Positions 1 to 8,481 of a DNA stretch of 64,000 nt are shown here, piece by piece. The stretch's first letter is position 1; each line of letters starts with the position of its first letter. A model generated the notes under the pieces. The model ran no database searches. It saw nothing but the letters and a program-made list of their open reading frames with translations, and was not told where the DNA came from. The stretch lies in NCBI GenBank assembly GCA_045595185.1, contig JAZNZX010000058.1, positions 4,390-68,389 on the forward strand. Direction: 5' to 3'. Source of the stretch: Fimenecus sp045595185. GTDB taxonomy: Bacteria; Bacillota; Clostridia; Oscillospirales; Acutalibacteraceae. The position numbers were made by a program, and so were the translations under genes.

Positions 1-277
1 ACACAACGGTTGAAACAAGGCTCAAAGGACGAAGAAGCCTGTTGACAGATTTCTTCTTTGAAGTCTTGATTTTTTTGAAAGCCTTTTCTTCAAGCACATT
101 CATAGGAATATTAAGAATAAATGCAAGGCAAAAGCCTATAATCAGCGGAGCACAAATTCCGAGTATGCCCTTTAAAAATGCACCCACAGACGAAAGATTC
201 TGTGAAAGTGTAAAAAGAACAACGGCAAAAGTTATAATGCCCAGAATCTTTTTTATGTTTTTCTTTGACAAGTCCAT
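1..277 (-). CDS. AI-2E family (PerM-like) transporter, N-terminal fragment
   Basis: The reverse strand reads an open frame of about 92 codons from an ATG at 275-277 that runs off the window start. A GAGGT ribosome binding site lies at 282-288. The peptide starts with a short basic stretch (MDLSKKNIKK), then two hydrophobic segments separated by an NLSSVG-type turn and ending in a conserved AFILNIPM motif, followed by a basic loop (KKIKTSKKK). That arrangement is typical of the N-terminus of AI-2E/PurR-regulated permease family proteins of Clostridia, which are multi-pass membrane proteins of about 350-400 residues. The family exports or transports diverse small molecules, and the substrate here cannot be inferred. 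Only the first quarter of the protein is in the window. Confidence 0.75.
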   Translation of the reverse strand, partial: MDLSKKNIKKILGIITFAVVLFTLSQNLSSVGAFLKGILGICAPLIIGFCLAFILNIPMNVLEEKAFKKIKTSKKKSVNRLLRPLSLVSTVV

Positions 278-398
278 ATTACGACCTCTATGAATAGAAT
301 TTATATCATAAATTATTGTTACACACACAATAAATATTATATATTAAATTCCCGTTAAAAGCAATACAACAAACACAGTTAAAGAGTAGAAAAAACAA

Positions 399-488
399 CC
401 TTTTTTATGTTGAAAATACATAAAAAGGCTGTCTGATATATTTTATAAAGAAGTTTATCAGTAAGTGCCGGGTACTTGACCCGGCACT
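399..488 (-). terminator. Inverted repeats downstream of the GH3 gene
   Basis: Two dyads lie in the 218-base gap between the AI-2E fragment and the GH3 gene. The first is a perfect 10-bp stem at 464-473/479-488 with a 5-base loop (AGTGCCGGGT arm), right after the GH3 stop on the minus strand. The second is an AT-rich stem at 399-410/418-428. The GC-rich hairpin is a plausible terminator for the GH3 transcript, although no long T-run follows it immediately. The AT-rich one may back it up. I see no gene in this gap. Confidence 0.55.
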
Positions 489-495
489 GTGGACA

Positions 496-3102
496 TTAAA
501 CAAGATTTTTTACAAAGTAAACAATTGTATTCAATACATTGTTGATAATGTATTCAATATTTGAAAGAATGTACGGTTCTTCAAAATCCCATTCCTCAGG
601 TTTTAAAAGTGCACCTTGTAATGTGTCATCATATTCATAAGGCTCAAGGAATGCCTTTGTATGCATTTTTGCCAAGCAAAGATGACGACAAGCTTCACGA
701 AGGGCAGTACCGAAACCGATAGGGTCTGCATAATACTGTGCAGTAACAGCAATTACATGAGACGGAAGATTAACTGCCCAAAGACCTGTAAGCAATGTGT
801 CGTTACCGTTATAAACCGCAATAATAGGGCTCATATATCCGATGCCTGTGAAGTTCCATGAATAGTCAGAAACAACAAAGCCTTCAAATCCCCATTCACC
901 ACGGAGAAGGTCGTTAAGGAGTGCGGAGCTGCCGCCACACCAGTTTGTACCGATACGGTTGAATGCAGACATAACACCAAGACAAGGAGATTCCTTAATC
1001 GGGATTTCAAATGCCTTAAGATATATTTCACGCATTGTCTGTTCGTCAGCCCAAGTGAAAACACCTTCTCTGTGTGATTCCTGGTCATTCATAACAAAGT
1101 GCTTGATTGTAACAATAAGACCTTCTGAATAACAGCCTGTAATCACAGCAGATGCCATTGTACCTGAAATAACAGGGTCTTCTGAATAATATTCATAGTT
1201 TCTGCCACCTGCAGGATTTCTGTGAATGTTTACACCTGGAGCATACCATATGTCAGTACCGATGTCGCGAGCTTCAATACCTACGCATTTACCCATAATT
1301 TCCGCAAGCTCCACATTCCAGGTACAAGCAACAACTACTTCACAAGGATATGCAGTACCGCTGTCGGTAAATGCAATACCGTTCTGTCCCTTAATACTTG
1401 CAGGTGCGTCGTTATCCCAAGTCTGCGGAATACCAAGTCGTTCAACACCGCGAGTACCGTAACCACCGTCAATTACCATCATAACCATTTCATTGACTGT
1501 GAGCTGGTCAAGGAATTTGTCCATAAGCTCAGGATTTTCATAAACATCCTGAAGCATAATTGTTTCATCGTACACAGCACCTGTAACAGGAGCTGTACCT
1601 TCTGTTGTCTTTTCAGGAATAATATCAACATTCTTGATTTCATCAGTTGCAGTAAGCTGTCTGAAAACAGGATATGTTCCTTCATAATCAGCACGGGAAA
1701 GAACAGTAAAACCACCATAAACATCTTCAAATTTATTTGTGATTTCAACGCCTGTCTTATCGTCATACTTAATAATTTTGTCTTTAGCCTGAACATAATC
1801 GAATGTGTCAATATGTTCTCTTACATTCTTACCGAGAATAATTTTATATGTACCTTTTTCAAGAATCCAGGCTTCGTTGTTCTTGTGGTCATAGGATGCC
1901 ATATCGTCAATGTCAAAGCTTACTGTGAGAGTCTGGCTTTCACCTGATTCGAGAAGCTTTGTTTTACCATATGCACCAAGACAGATTGCACTTTTTTCAA
2001 TTCCGCCTTCATAGTAAGGAGCACTGTAATAAAGCTGTACAACCTCTTTACCTGCAACATCACCTGTGTTTGTAACCTTAACCTTTGCGGTAACCTTACC
2101 GTTATCAAAGCTGTAATCCACAAGCTCCTGATTGAATTCAGTGTATGAAAGACCGTAGCCGAACGGATACTGAACCTTATCCTTTGCAAATGTTTCAAAG
2201 TAACGGTAACCTACATAAATGCCTTCAAGGTATTCAACATAGTATTCGCCACCGTCATATTCATTTGTGCCGAAGCAAACGTTTGACGGATGGTCGTTAA
2301 CGCTGTAAGCAACTGTATCAGCAAGCTTACCTGACGGATTTACTTTACCTGTAAGCATATCTGCAACAGAATACATACCGAATTCACCTGGAATCCAGAT
2401 TGCAGCAGCTGCCTTGATATTTTCATATTCATCAATAAAGCCCATTTCAATAATATTTGAAATGTTAAGAAGAACAATAATATTTTCAAAATTAGCATTG
2501 AGCTTTTCAATAAGTGCTCTTTCCTCGTCACTGATACGAAGAATGTCTTCTGTAAGGTCAGTACCTTCAGCACTTGTTCTGCTGATTACAACGAGTGCAG
2601 TATCAGAATATGCTTTTGCATTATTCATAATCTCATCAGTAAGAAGTGAAACAGACATTTCAGGAAGCTGACTCTTTGTAAGGATAAGACCAAGAGCATT
2701 GTTTACAACAGGATGGCTTGTTGTAGGAATAGCCTCTGTACCGCATTCGTCCTCATAAAGATTGCGAAGCTCAGCATTATATTCAATGCCTCTGTCGTCA
2801 AGTGCATCGTAAAAGCTTACAGGGTTTTCACTTGTGATACAGCCTGAACCTGCACCACCGAAGAACGGACAAACAGAACCAACGCCAAAAACATTCAGTT
2901 TTTTGCCGTCAAGAGGTAAAACATTGTCTTCGTTTTTAAGAAGAACAATACCTTCTGCCTCAATTTCCATAGCAATCTTTGATGTTTCAGCGATAATGTC
3001 AGGGTCGATTCTTCCACTATACGCAAAAGCACTTACGGTACAGGTGAAAAGCAAAGTCACCACCATAAGAATTGATATTCCTTTTAATAATCGTTTATTC
3101 AC
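496..3102 (-). CDS. Secreted glycoside hydrolase family 3 enzyme with permuted domain order
   Basis: Predicted beta-glucosidase or related exo-glycosidase, 868 residues. It starts at GTG 3102, six bases after a strong GGAGGGG site. Residues 1-28 form a signal peptide ending SAFA. The domains are in reverse of the usual GH3 order: the GH3 C-terminal (alpha/beta sandwich) domain comes first at about 40-300 (IVLLKNEDNVLPL opening motif), then a fibronectin-III-like domain at about 350-430, then the catalytic TIM-barrel domain at about 570-800. The barrel keeps the family motifs RNPAGGRNYEYYSEDP and KHFVMNDQESHREG, and the nucleophile Asp746 in GFVVSDYSW. This permutation is known from rumen enzymes such as Ruminococcus albus beta-glucosidase. 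The last 20 residues are a hydrophobic/amphipathic tail. Substrate specificity is not predictable from sequence. Confidence 0.9.
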   Translation of the reverse strand: MNKRLLKGISILMVVTLLFTCTVSAFAYSGRIDPDIIAETSKIAMEIEAEGIVLLKNEDNVLPLDGKKLNVFGVGSVCPFFGGAGSGCITSENPVSFYDALDDRGIEYNAELRNLYEDECGTEAIPTTSHPVVNNALGLILTKSQLPEMSVSLLTDEIMNNAKAYSDTALVVISRTSAEGTDLTEDILRISDEERALIEKLNANFENIIVLLNISNIIEMGFIDEYENIKAAAAIWIPGEFGMYSVADMLTGKVNPSGKLADTVAYSVNDHPSNVCFGTNEYDGGEYYVEYLEGIYVGYRYFETFAKDKVQYPFGYGLSYTEFNQELVDYSFDNGKVTAKVKVTNTGDVAGKEVVQLYYSAPYYEGGIEKSAICLGAYGKTKLLESGESQTLTVSFDIDDMASYDHKNNEAWILEKGTYKIILGKNVREHIDTFDYVQAKDKIIKYDDKTGVEITNKFEDVYGGFTVLSRADYEGTYPVFRQLTATDEIKNVDIIPEKTTEGTAPVTGAVYDETIMLQDVYENPELMDKFLDQLTVNEMVMMVIDGGYGTRGVERLGIPQTWDNDAPASIKGQNGIAFTDSGTAYPCEVVVACTWNVELAEIMGKCVGIEARDIGTDIWYAPGVNIHRNPAGGRNYEYYSEDPVISGTMASAVITGCYSEGLIVTIKHFVMNDQESHREGVFTWADEQTMREIYLKAFEIPIKESPCLGVMSAFNRIGTNWCGGSSALLNDLLRGEWGFEGFVVSDYSWNFTGIGYMSPIIAVYNGNDTLLTGLWAVNLPSHVIAVTAQYYADPIGFGTALREACRHLCLAKMHTKAFLEPYEYDDTLQGALLKPEEWDFEEPYILSNIEYIINNVLNTIVYFVKNLV

Positions 3103-3200
3103 AAAATCCCCTCCATGTGATTATGATTATATGTTAATATTAAATAAAAAAATGTTGTTTGTCAATCGATTTTTGTGTTATAATACAAAAGGTGATGGAA

Positions 3201-4178
3201 ATGTCAAATAAATACAATTGGGCAATACTCGGTTGTGGTAATATCGCAAACGATTTTGCAAGAGAAATGAATAAAATGGGTGGCAAAGTTTATTCAGTTG
3301 CCAACCGTACATACGAAAAGGCAAAGACTTTTGCAGAAAAGTATAATATTGAAAAAGTCTATGAAAATATTGATGATATTTTTACTGATGATAATGTAGA
3401 TATTGTTTATATTGCAACACCTCATAATAAGCACATTGAGTATATTTTAAAAGCCCTTGAAGATAGTAAACATGTGCTTTGTGAAAAGGCAATTACATTG
3501 AATTCTGACGAATTAAATCAAGTTGTAAAGTTGGCAGAGGAAAAAAATCTCATTTTAGCCGAAGCGATGACAATATACAATATGCCACTTTATACCGAAC
3601 TTGAAAAAATAATCAATTCAGGAAAATTGGGTAACTTCAGACTCGCACAGGTGAATTTCGGAAGTTTCAAGGAATACGATATGACAAATCGTTTTTTCAA
3701 TATGGATTTGGCAGGTGGTGCGTTGCTTGACATTGGTGTATATGCACTTTCTTGTGTGAGAATGTTTATGACAGAATACCCTGATAACATTAAATCTCAA
3801 GTAAAATTTGCTGAAACTGGTGCAGACGAACAGTCAAACATTATTCTTAAAAACTCAAAAGAAGAATTGGCGAGTGTAACACTTTCGTTACACGCGAAAC
3901 AACCTAAACGTGCAACAATCTGTTACGATAAAGGATATATTGAAATTTTTGAATATCCGAGAGCAGACGAAGCGACGATTTACTATACAGAAAGTAACGA
4001 AAAAGAAGTAATCAATGCAGGCGAATTGGAAAATGCTCTTTGGTATGAAATTGAAAATATGGAAAAAGCAATTTCAAGTGGCAAAAACACAATGCGACTT
4101 GACTACACAATTGATGTAATGAACATAATGACAGAGCTTCGCAACCAATGGAATATGAAATATCCTGAGGAGGAATAA
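3201..4178 (+). CDS. Gfo/Idh/MocA family NAD(P)-dependent oxidoreductase
   Basis: 325-residue dehydrogenase-type protein. The N-terminus has a Rossmann fold beginning WAILGCGNIANDFA (the GxGxxA-like dinucleotide loop), followed by YIATPHNKHIEY and the CEKAIT motif (the EKP-like lysine motif of the family), then a C-terminal alpha/beta substrate-binding domain with GGALLDIGVY. The frame is open further upstream, but ATG 3201 is preferred because AAAAGGTG at 3187-3194 sits at the right distance. The gene is divergent from the GH3 gene and its stop is one base before the start of the sialidase-like gene, so the two are cotranscribed. Family members oxidise or epimerise sugars and cyclitols, and a role in processing a released sugar would fit the neighbours (inference). 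Confidence 0.9.
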   Translation: MSNKYNWAILGCGNIANDFAREMNKMGGKVYSVANRTYEKAKTFAEKYNIEKVYENIDDIFTDDNVDIVYIATPHNKHIEYILKALEDSKHVLCEKAITLNSDELNQVVKLAEEKNLILAEAMTIYNMPLYTELEKIINSGKLGNFRLAQVNFGSFKEYDMTNRFFNMDLAGGALLDIGVYALSCVRMFMTEYPDNIKSQVKFAETGADEQSNIILKNSKEELASVTLSLHAKQPKRATICYDKGYIEIFEYPRADEATIYYTESNEKEVINAGELENALWYEIENMEKAISSGKNTMRLDYTIDVMNIMTELRNQWNMKYPEEE

Positions 4179-4179
4179 A

Positions 4180-5535
4180 ATGAAAGAGTTTTTATTTGTT
4201 TTATTTATTCTTGTTTTAATTGCCCTTATTTCAGCAATTTATGTGAATAGAAAAAAATCAGTTTTTACAGGTAGTGACTATTCAATTCCTGTGCTTGATT
4301 TATCAAAAATGCCTGATAATGTAAAAGGAACAAAATTTGAATATCTGTATGAATTGTCAACTGTGGATAATTCAAAGGATTATATGGCACATCCTGATTC
4401 CGTTCTTCTTAAAAACGGTAACATTCTTACAATGTATCCTGCGGGACACGGTAAAGGTGCAGTTCTTACAAAAATTAGTACCGATGGTGGTATTTCTTGG
4501 AATGAGAAAGTTGAAAACACACCAAAAAGCTGGGAAACATCAAAGGAAACACCAACTGTTTATCGTCTTACATTTACTGACGGAAAAACAGCCGACAAGC
4601 TCATAATGATTTCGGCAAACCCAAAATGGTGGAATGAAAAAAGTACAACAGGTGGATTTAATTGCTCAATTTCTGTTGATGAGGGCAAAACATGGTCAGA
4701 ATTTCAACGGTTTTACGATTTGGAAAGTGAAAATCCTATGATACCTGTTGTTGCTATGGCGAGTCTGACTCAACTTAAGGAAAATGGCAAATTCACAGAT
4801 AAATGGATGGGATTTTTCCACGATTCAGACTTTTATAACTACAAAACAATTCTTACCTTTGATGAAAACGATAATATGCAATGGAGTATTCCTGAAAAGT
4901 ATTTCAGTGAGCATCGGGAAATTGAAAAGAGCTCAAATATGTGCGAGGTAGAGGTGATTCGTTCGGAAAACGGTCAAGGTAATGAGCTTTGCCTTATTAC
5001 TCGCAGCAACACAAAGAAGATAAATTCTCTTGTTTCATTTTCAACTGATGAAGGAAAAACTTGGAGCAAACCAAGAGAAGTACCTGCATCACTCAACGGT
5101 GAACGCCACAAGGCAGAATATACTGACGACGGAAGATTGTTTATCACATTTCGTTCAATTGAACGAGGCGAAAAAGCAAGAAAAAATGCAAAGCTTTCAA
5201 CAAAAATCGGCTGGATAAGTGAAGGATGGGTTGCGTGGGTCGGTACATATGAAGACCTTAAAAACGGAACAGAAGGTCAATACCGAATCAAGCTTGCTCA
5301 CATTTATACCGATAAACAGAAAAAGCCTGAATATTATGCAAATGCCGATACAGGATATTGCGGAAATGCTGTAATGCCTGACGGAACAATTATGACATCA
5401 ACTTATGGAAAATTCAGTCCTTGCGAAAAAACTACCGATAAAAAAGCACTTAAAACATATATCGCATCAAAAAGAATTAACCTTAAAGACACAGATGCAT
5501 TACTTGAATTTTTAAAAACTGAACAGGCAAAATAA
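4180..5535 (+). CDS. Membrane-anchored sialidase-superfamily beta-propeller protein
   Basis: 451 residues. An N-terminal hydrophobic segment (about 3-24) followed by basic residues looks like an uncleaved signal anchor, so the bulk should be outside the cell. Three Asp-box motifs (S-x-D-x-G-x-T/S-W) occur at about residues 100, 165 and 288 (STDGGISW, SVDEGKTW, STDEGKTW), the hallmark of sialidase/BNR six-bladed propellers. The start overlaps the end of the oxidoreductase gene and its GAGGAGG site lies within that gene. The classical Y/FRIP arginine motif of GH33 is not evident, so activity on sialic acid is uncertain. It could be another glycosidase or a sugar-binding propeller. Confidence 0.75.
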   Translation: MKEFLFVLFILVLIALISAIYVNRKKSVFTGSDYSIPVLDLSKMPDNVKGTKFEYLYELSTVDNSKDYMAHPDSVLLKNGNILTMYPAGHGKGAVLTKISTDGGISWNEKVENTPKSWETSKETPTVYRLTFTDGKTADKLIMISANPKWWNEKSTTGGFNCSISVDEGKTWSEFQRFYDLESENPMIPVVAMASLTQLKENGKFTDKWMGFFHDSDFYNYKTILTFDENDNMQWSIPEKYFSEHREIEKSSNMCEVEVIRSENGQGNELCLITRSNTKKINSLVSFSTDEGKTWSKPREVPASLNGERHKAEYTDDGRLFITFRSIERGEKARKNAKLSTKIGWISEGWVAWVGTYEDLKNGTEGQYRIKLAHIYTDKQKKPEYYANADTGYCGNAVMPDGTIMTSTYGKFSPCEKTTDKKALKTYIASKRINLKDTDALLEFLKTEQAK

Positions 5536-5536
5536 A

Positions 5537-5563
5537 AACGGAGACTATCGAACAGTCTCCGTT
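5537..5563. terminator. Bidirectional intrinsic terminator between convergent genes
   Basis: Perfect 10-bp stem 5537-5546/5554-5563 with a 7-base loop, just after the sialidase-like stop and just after the stop of the convergent acyltransferase. T-rich sequence follows on both strands (TTTTTATTTT on the minus side). Confidence 0.85.
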
Positions 5564-5569
5564 AATTAT

Positions 5570-6448
5570 TTACTTTTTGATAATTACGCCAAGTGCTTCA
5601 CCGAATGTTCCGCCGTTTTTGATATATTCAATGGTAGATTTCTGTAATGAAGAATTCTGCGGAAGCCGCTCAATAAAGCCATAATTTCCTGTTTCCTTTT
5701 TATTTTTCATTAAGTCAGAGTTCTTAAGCTTCTGACCGTAAAGCCAAAGATATGCAGGCTGTGGTTCTTCCTTTTCATGAACAATCTCGTACATTGACTG
5801 GAACTTTAAAATGTTGCTGTTTTCAGGCATAAAGTTTTTGTTGCCTGTATAAAGAAGCCAGCTGTAACACATATATCTGTCATTTGGAAAATCAGGAAAA
5901 TGCTTTTTCAAAAATTCCTGTGCCATATCAACAGATTTAACACAATCCTCATAAATTAGCTTTTCACCGCGAGGAATATGCATATTGATAACCTTTTTAC
6001 CGAAAGAAAGCTTAACACCCTTGTTGTTATATGATGCATAAGGGAAATACCAGAACAATAACTGATACTGAAGTCTGCCGATTTTAAAAATACTCATATT
6101 CATATGGTGGATAAGCCAATGAAGTTCAAAAACACCGTCTTCGCCCGTTCTTGTCTTGTGGTCGTTAATCCATATTTTTATATCGGTCATTGTGTCATAA
6201 AAAATTTCGTCACTTATATTCTTTTCCTTGTATCTGTCATAAACTGTCGGAAGAAAAGCATAAATCAGTGACAATTTCATCATAGGCTCTTGCTTAAGTG
6301 TCATTTCCCAACGCTTTTTATTACAGAAGAAAAGGAAAAAGTTTATTTTCTTTTCATTTTCTCTTGTGTATTTTTCAAGCTTGTCTGCCAAAGATTCACT
6401 TGGATAAATATTAAGAAAAATTTCCCTTGAGCGTTTAAGATTAATCAT
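5570..6448 (-). CDS. GNAT_C-type acyltransferase domain protein
   Basis: 292-residue cytoplasmic protein with a good AAAGGAGA ribosome binding site before ATG 6448. The second half contains the motif MHIPRGEKLIYEDCVKS and the downstream CYSWLLYTGN segment that characterise the clostridial acyltransferases with an N-terminal helical domain and a GNAT-like C-terminal fold (Pfam NAT_N plus GNAT_C; recognised from memory). The natural substrate is not known. It is a single gene bounded by terminators on both sides, so it is probably monocistronic. Confidence 0.7.
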   Translation of the reverse strand: MINLKRSREIFLNIYPSESLADKLEKYTRENEKKINFFLFFCNKKRWEMTLKQEPMMKLSLIYAFLPTVYDRYKEKNISDEIFYDTMTDIKIWINDHKTRTGEDGVFELHWLIHHMNMSIFKIGRLQYQLLFWYFPYASYNNKGVKLSFGKKVINMHIPRGEKLIYEDCVKSVDMAQEFLKKHFPDFPNDRYMCYSWLLYTGNKNFMPENSNILKFQSMYEIVHEKEEPQPAYLWLYGQKLKNSDLMKNKKETGNYGFIERLPQNSSLQKSTIEYIKNGGTFGEALGVIIKK

Positions 6449-6556
6449 AAATGTTCTCCTTTGTACCGCATATATTGGTATTCTACCACAACAACAAGAA
6501 AAAATAAACAGTTATTTTAAAAGAAAATGGGGCAATACTATTTTTGCGAGGTGATA

Positions 6557-6679
6557 ATGATGAATAACAACAAAAATAACCCAACAAACAAAAACAATAA
6601 TCAACAGAACAACAATCAGAAAAATAAGAACAACAATAACCCAAATATGAAAAACGACAATAACCAGAACAACAGATAA
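6557..6679 (+). CDS. Asn/Gln/Lys-rich microprotein
   Basis: A 40-codon frame with tandem ATGs at 6557 and 6560, a GAGGTG ribosome binding site at 6548-6553 and a strong terminator starting 16 bases after the stop. About half the residues are Asn and most of the rest are Gln, Lys and Pro, with no hydrophobic residues except Met, so the product would be a highly polar disordered peptide. The start signals and dedicated terminator argue for a real gene, but low-complexity composition means chance or a repeat origin is possible. I know of no function. Confidence 0.5.
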   Translation: MMNNNKNNPTNKNNNQQNNNQKNKNNNNPNMKNDNNQNNR

Positions 6680-6694
6680 CCAACTATGAAAAAA

Positions 6695-6722
6695 GGTGAG
6701 ATTTTTTCTCACCATTTTTTCT
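6695..6722. terminator. Bidirectional intrinsic terminator
   Basis: Stem GGTGAGA 6695-6701 with TCTCACC 6707-6713 and T-runs on both sides. It ends the Asn-rich microprotein gene on the plus strand and the MATE gene on the minus strand. Confidence 0.85.
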
Positions 6723-6759
6723 TTTTCTGTTTTTGTCAAATAACAAAAATAATATTTTG

Positions 6760-8124
6760 TCAACTTTGTTTCGATATGCTCCGTTTTTTCTTATTATAAA
6801 TAATAAAATACGCAATCGTCTGTGCAATAAATGTAATACCCCAGGAAATTGTGTATGAGTGGTACAACCATTCGAGCGTATGGAATTGAGAAAGCTGGAA
6901 TATTGTATAAATCCAACCTATACGAATACCACATACTCCTAAAACCGAAATAATCATAGGCACAAGCGAAACACCCATACCACGAAGTCCGCCTGTTGAA
7001 ACATCCATTAACCCTAAAAGTGAGAACGGAATAAACAGACAAGTCATTCGGATAAGTCCATACTCAATTGCTTCAGGAGAGTCTGTAATGTAGATTGAAA
7101 GTAATTGTGGACCGAGCAAATACATAATCGTTGATATTGTAAGTCCGATTACAACTACACAACAAAGACACATAAGCAGAACTTTTTTCGCTCTTTTATA
7201 TTGATTTGCACCAATATTCTGCCCTGTAAAATTGAGTGTGGTCTGATGGAATGCGTTAAGAGTCACATATACAAAGCCTTCAATGTTAAGCGCTGCTGCA
7301 TTCCCTGACATTGCAACTGAACCAAAGGAATTGATTGAAGACTGAATAATAACATTTGAAATTGAGAAAAGTGAACCTTGAATTCCTGCGGGCAAACCGA
7401 TTTTAATCATCTGCAAAAGCTCGTTTTTATAAAATTTCAACTGTGAAAAATGAAGTGTGCAAGCATCATTTCGTTTCACAAGTGCGATAACTACAAGAGT
7501 TGCAGAAACAGCCTGTGAAATTGTTGTTGCCAACGCCACACCTGCAACATTTAAGTCAAATGCTGTAACAAAAATCACATTAAGCACAACATTTATAACC
7601 CCTGCAATAGTCAAGAATACGAGAGGGGATTTTGTGTCGCCTGCAGCACGAAGAATAGAAGCACAGAAATTATAAATCATCATAAAAATAATTCCTGCAA
7701 AGTAAATTTTCATATAAAGTGCAGAAAGAGGAAGAACATCCTCAGGTGTTTTCATCCATATAAGAAATGTTTTTGAAAGACCAACGCCAATTATTGTGAG
7801 AGCTACACCACCAACAAGTGCTGTCGGAATTGCAGTATGAACTGCTTTGTGTACCTTTTGGTTATCTCCTGCACCAAGTCCCTGTGCTACAACAACACCT
7901 GCACCTACAGAAAGTCCTATAAACAAATTGACAATAAGATTTGTAATTGAACCGGTAGCCCCTACTGCTGCGACAGAAATACTTCCGCAAAACCGACCTA
8001 CAACAACAAGGTCAGCGGCATTAAAAAGAAGCTGTAAAAGTCCCGTAAGAATTATGGGGATAGTATATGCAATAACATTTTTAAGCAAAGAACCGTTAAG
8101 CATATCAATATTTCGTCTGCTCAT
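6760..8124 (-). CDS. MATE family efflux transporter
   Basis: 454-residue integral membrane protein with about 12 hydrophobic segments in two related halves, typical of multidrug and toxic-compound extrusion proteins (Na+- or H+-driven export). Family features include the MLNGSLLKNVIAYTIPII start, the NAADLVVVGRF segment in the first helix pair and the GLPAGIQGSLFSISNVIIQ segment that opens the second half. The open frame continues upstream into the tRNA, but ATG 8124 with AGGTGA at 8127-8132 is the sensible start. A tRNA terminator ends only a few bases before this ribosome binding site, leaving no room for a separate promoter (see findings). Confidence 0.9.
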   Translation of the reverse strand: MSRRNIDMLNGSLLKNVIAYTIPIILTGLLQLLFNAADLVVVGRFCGSISVAAVGATGSITNLIVNLFIGLSVGAGVVVAQGLGAGDNQKVHKAVHTAIPTALVGGVALTIIGVGLSKTFLIWMKTPEDVLPLSALYMKIYFAGIIFMMIYNFCASILRAAGDTKSPLVFLTIAGVINVVLNVIFVTAFDLNVAGVALATTISQAVSATLVVIALVKRNDACTLHFSQLKFYKNELLQMIKIGLPAGIQGSLFSISNVIIQSSINSFGSVAMSGNAAALNIEGFVYVTLNAFHQTTLNFTGQNIGANQYKRAKKVLLMCLCCVVVIGLTISTIMYLLGPQLLSIYITDSPEAIEYGLIRMTCLFIPFSLLGLMDVSTGGLRGMGVSLVPMIISVLGVCGIRIGWIYTIFQLSQFHTLEWLYHSYTISWGITFIAQTIAYFIIYNKKKRSISKQS

Positions 8125-8138
8125 AATTTCACCTGAAT

Positions 8139-8167
8139 AAAAAATCCCGACTACAAGCGTAGTCGGG
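8139..8167 (-). terminator. Intrinsic terminator after tRNA-Pro(CGG), possible attenuator for the MATE gene
   Basis: Perfect 9-bp stem (8159-8167 with 8146-8154 on the minus strand), 4-base loop and a T6 run at 8139-8145. It begins 5 bases after the tRNA 3' end. The MATE ribosome binding site starts about 7 bases further on. Confidence 0.85.
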
Positions 8168-8171
8168 GTAT

Positions 8172-8247
8172 TGGTCGAGATGACAGGACTCGAACCTGCG
8201 GCATCCACGTCCCGAACGTGGCGCGCTACCACCTGCGCTACATCTCG
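8172..8247 (-). tRNA. tRNA-Pro (anticodon CGG), CCA encoded
   Basis: 76-base cloverleaf on the minus strand. The acceptor stem CGAGATG/CATCTCG (8241-8247 with 8176-8182) is perfect, the anticodon loop TTCGGGA gives anticodon CGG, the T loop is GTTCGAGTC and the 3' CCA is encoded at 8172-8174. A good promoter precedes it and a terminator follows. Confidence 0.95.
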
Positions 8248-8273
8248 ATACTCAATAATTCGAATGCTTATGT

Positions 8274-8302
8274 ATTATAATCTTTTTAATCAGATAAATC
8301 AA
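8274..8302 (-). promoter_or_regulatory. Promoter of tRNA-Pro(CGG)
   Basis: Minus strand: -35 TTGATT (8297-8302), 17-bp spacer, -10 TATAAT (8274-8279), about 27 bases before the tRNA. Confidence 0.75.
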
Positions 8303-8336
8303 GTGCTTTTTAAATTATATTGCACAATCAATTAAA

Positions 8337-8407
8337 CAAATTATAATTTATCGGGATAAACAACCAATTCGATAGGTCATTCAAACATCCCTACAAACTC
8401 CAATTTG
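8337..8407. repeat. Short interspersed element with terminal inverted repeats, minimal copy
   Basis: 71 bp. The left end (8337-8357) and the inverted right end (8387-8407) match at about 16 of 21 positions around the core AATTnnAnTTTnT-GGGAT. Related ends occur at 16360-16667, 20196-20379, 27302-27460 and a single end at 54106. No coding capacity, so MITE-like. The rest of the 8303-8481 gap holds only AT-rich upstream sequence of lacZ, including a TTACA-TAT-TGTAA dyad at 8413-8425 that could be an operator. Confidence 0.6.
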
Positions 8408-8481
8408 TCTAATTACATATTGTAAATTATTTACTAATATGATAAACTTAACCTATCTACATGTAAGACGGAGGTCTTTTT

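Noticed and set aside
1222..1947. 241-codon open frame opposite the GH3 gene
   Set aside because: Antisense shadow of a strong GH3 coding sequence. Its composition (Asn/Cys/Ile-rich) is unlike a real protein.
3159..3200. Longer N-terminus for the oxidoreductase
   Set aside because: The upstream codons include the promoter region and do not match the family; ATG 3201 has a properly spaced ribosome binding site.
8125..8232. Longer N-terminus for the MATE protein
   Set aside because: The extension is the antisense-strand reading through the tRNA-Pro gene and its terminator.
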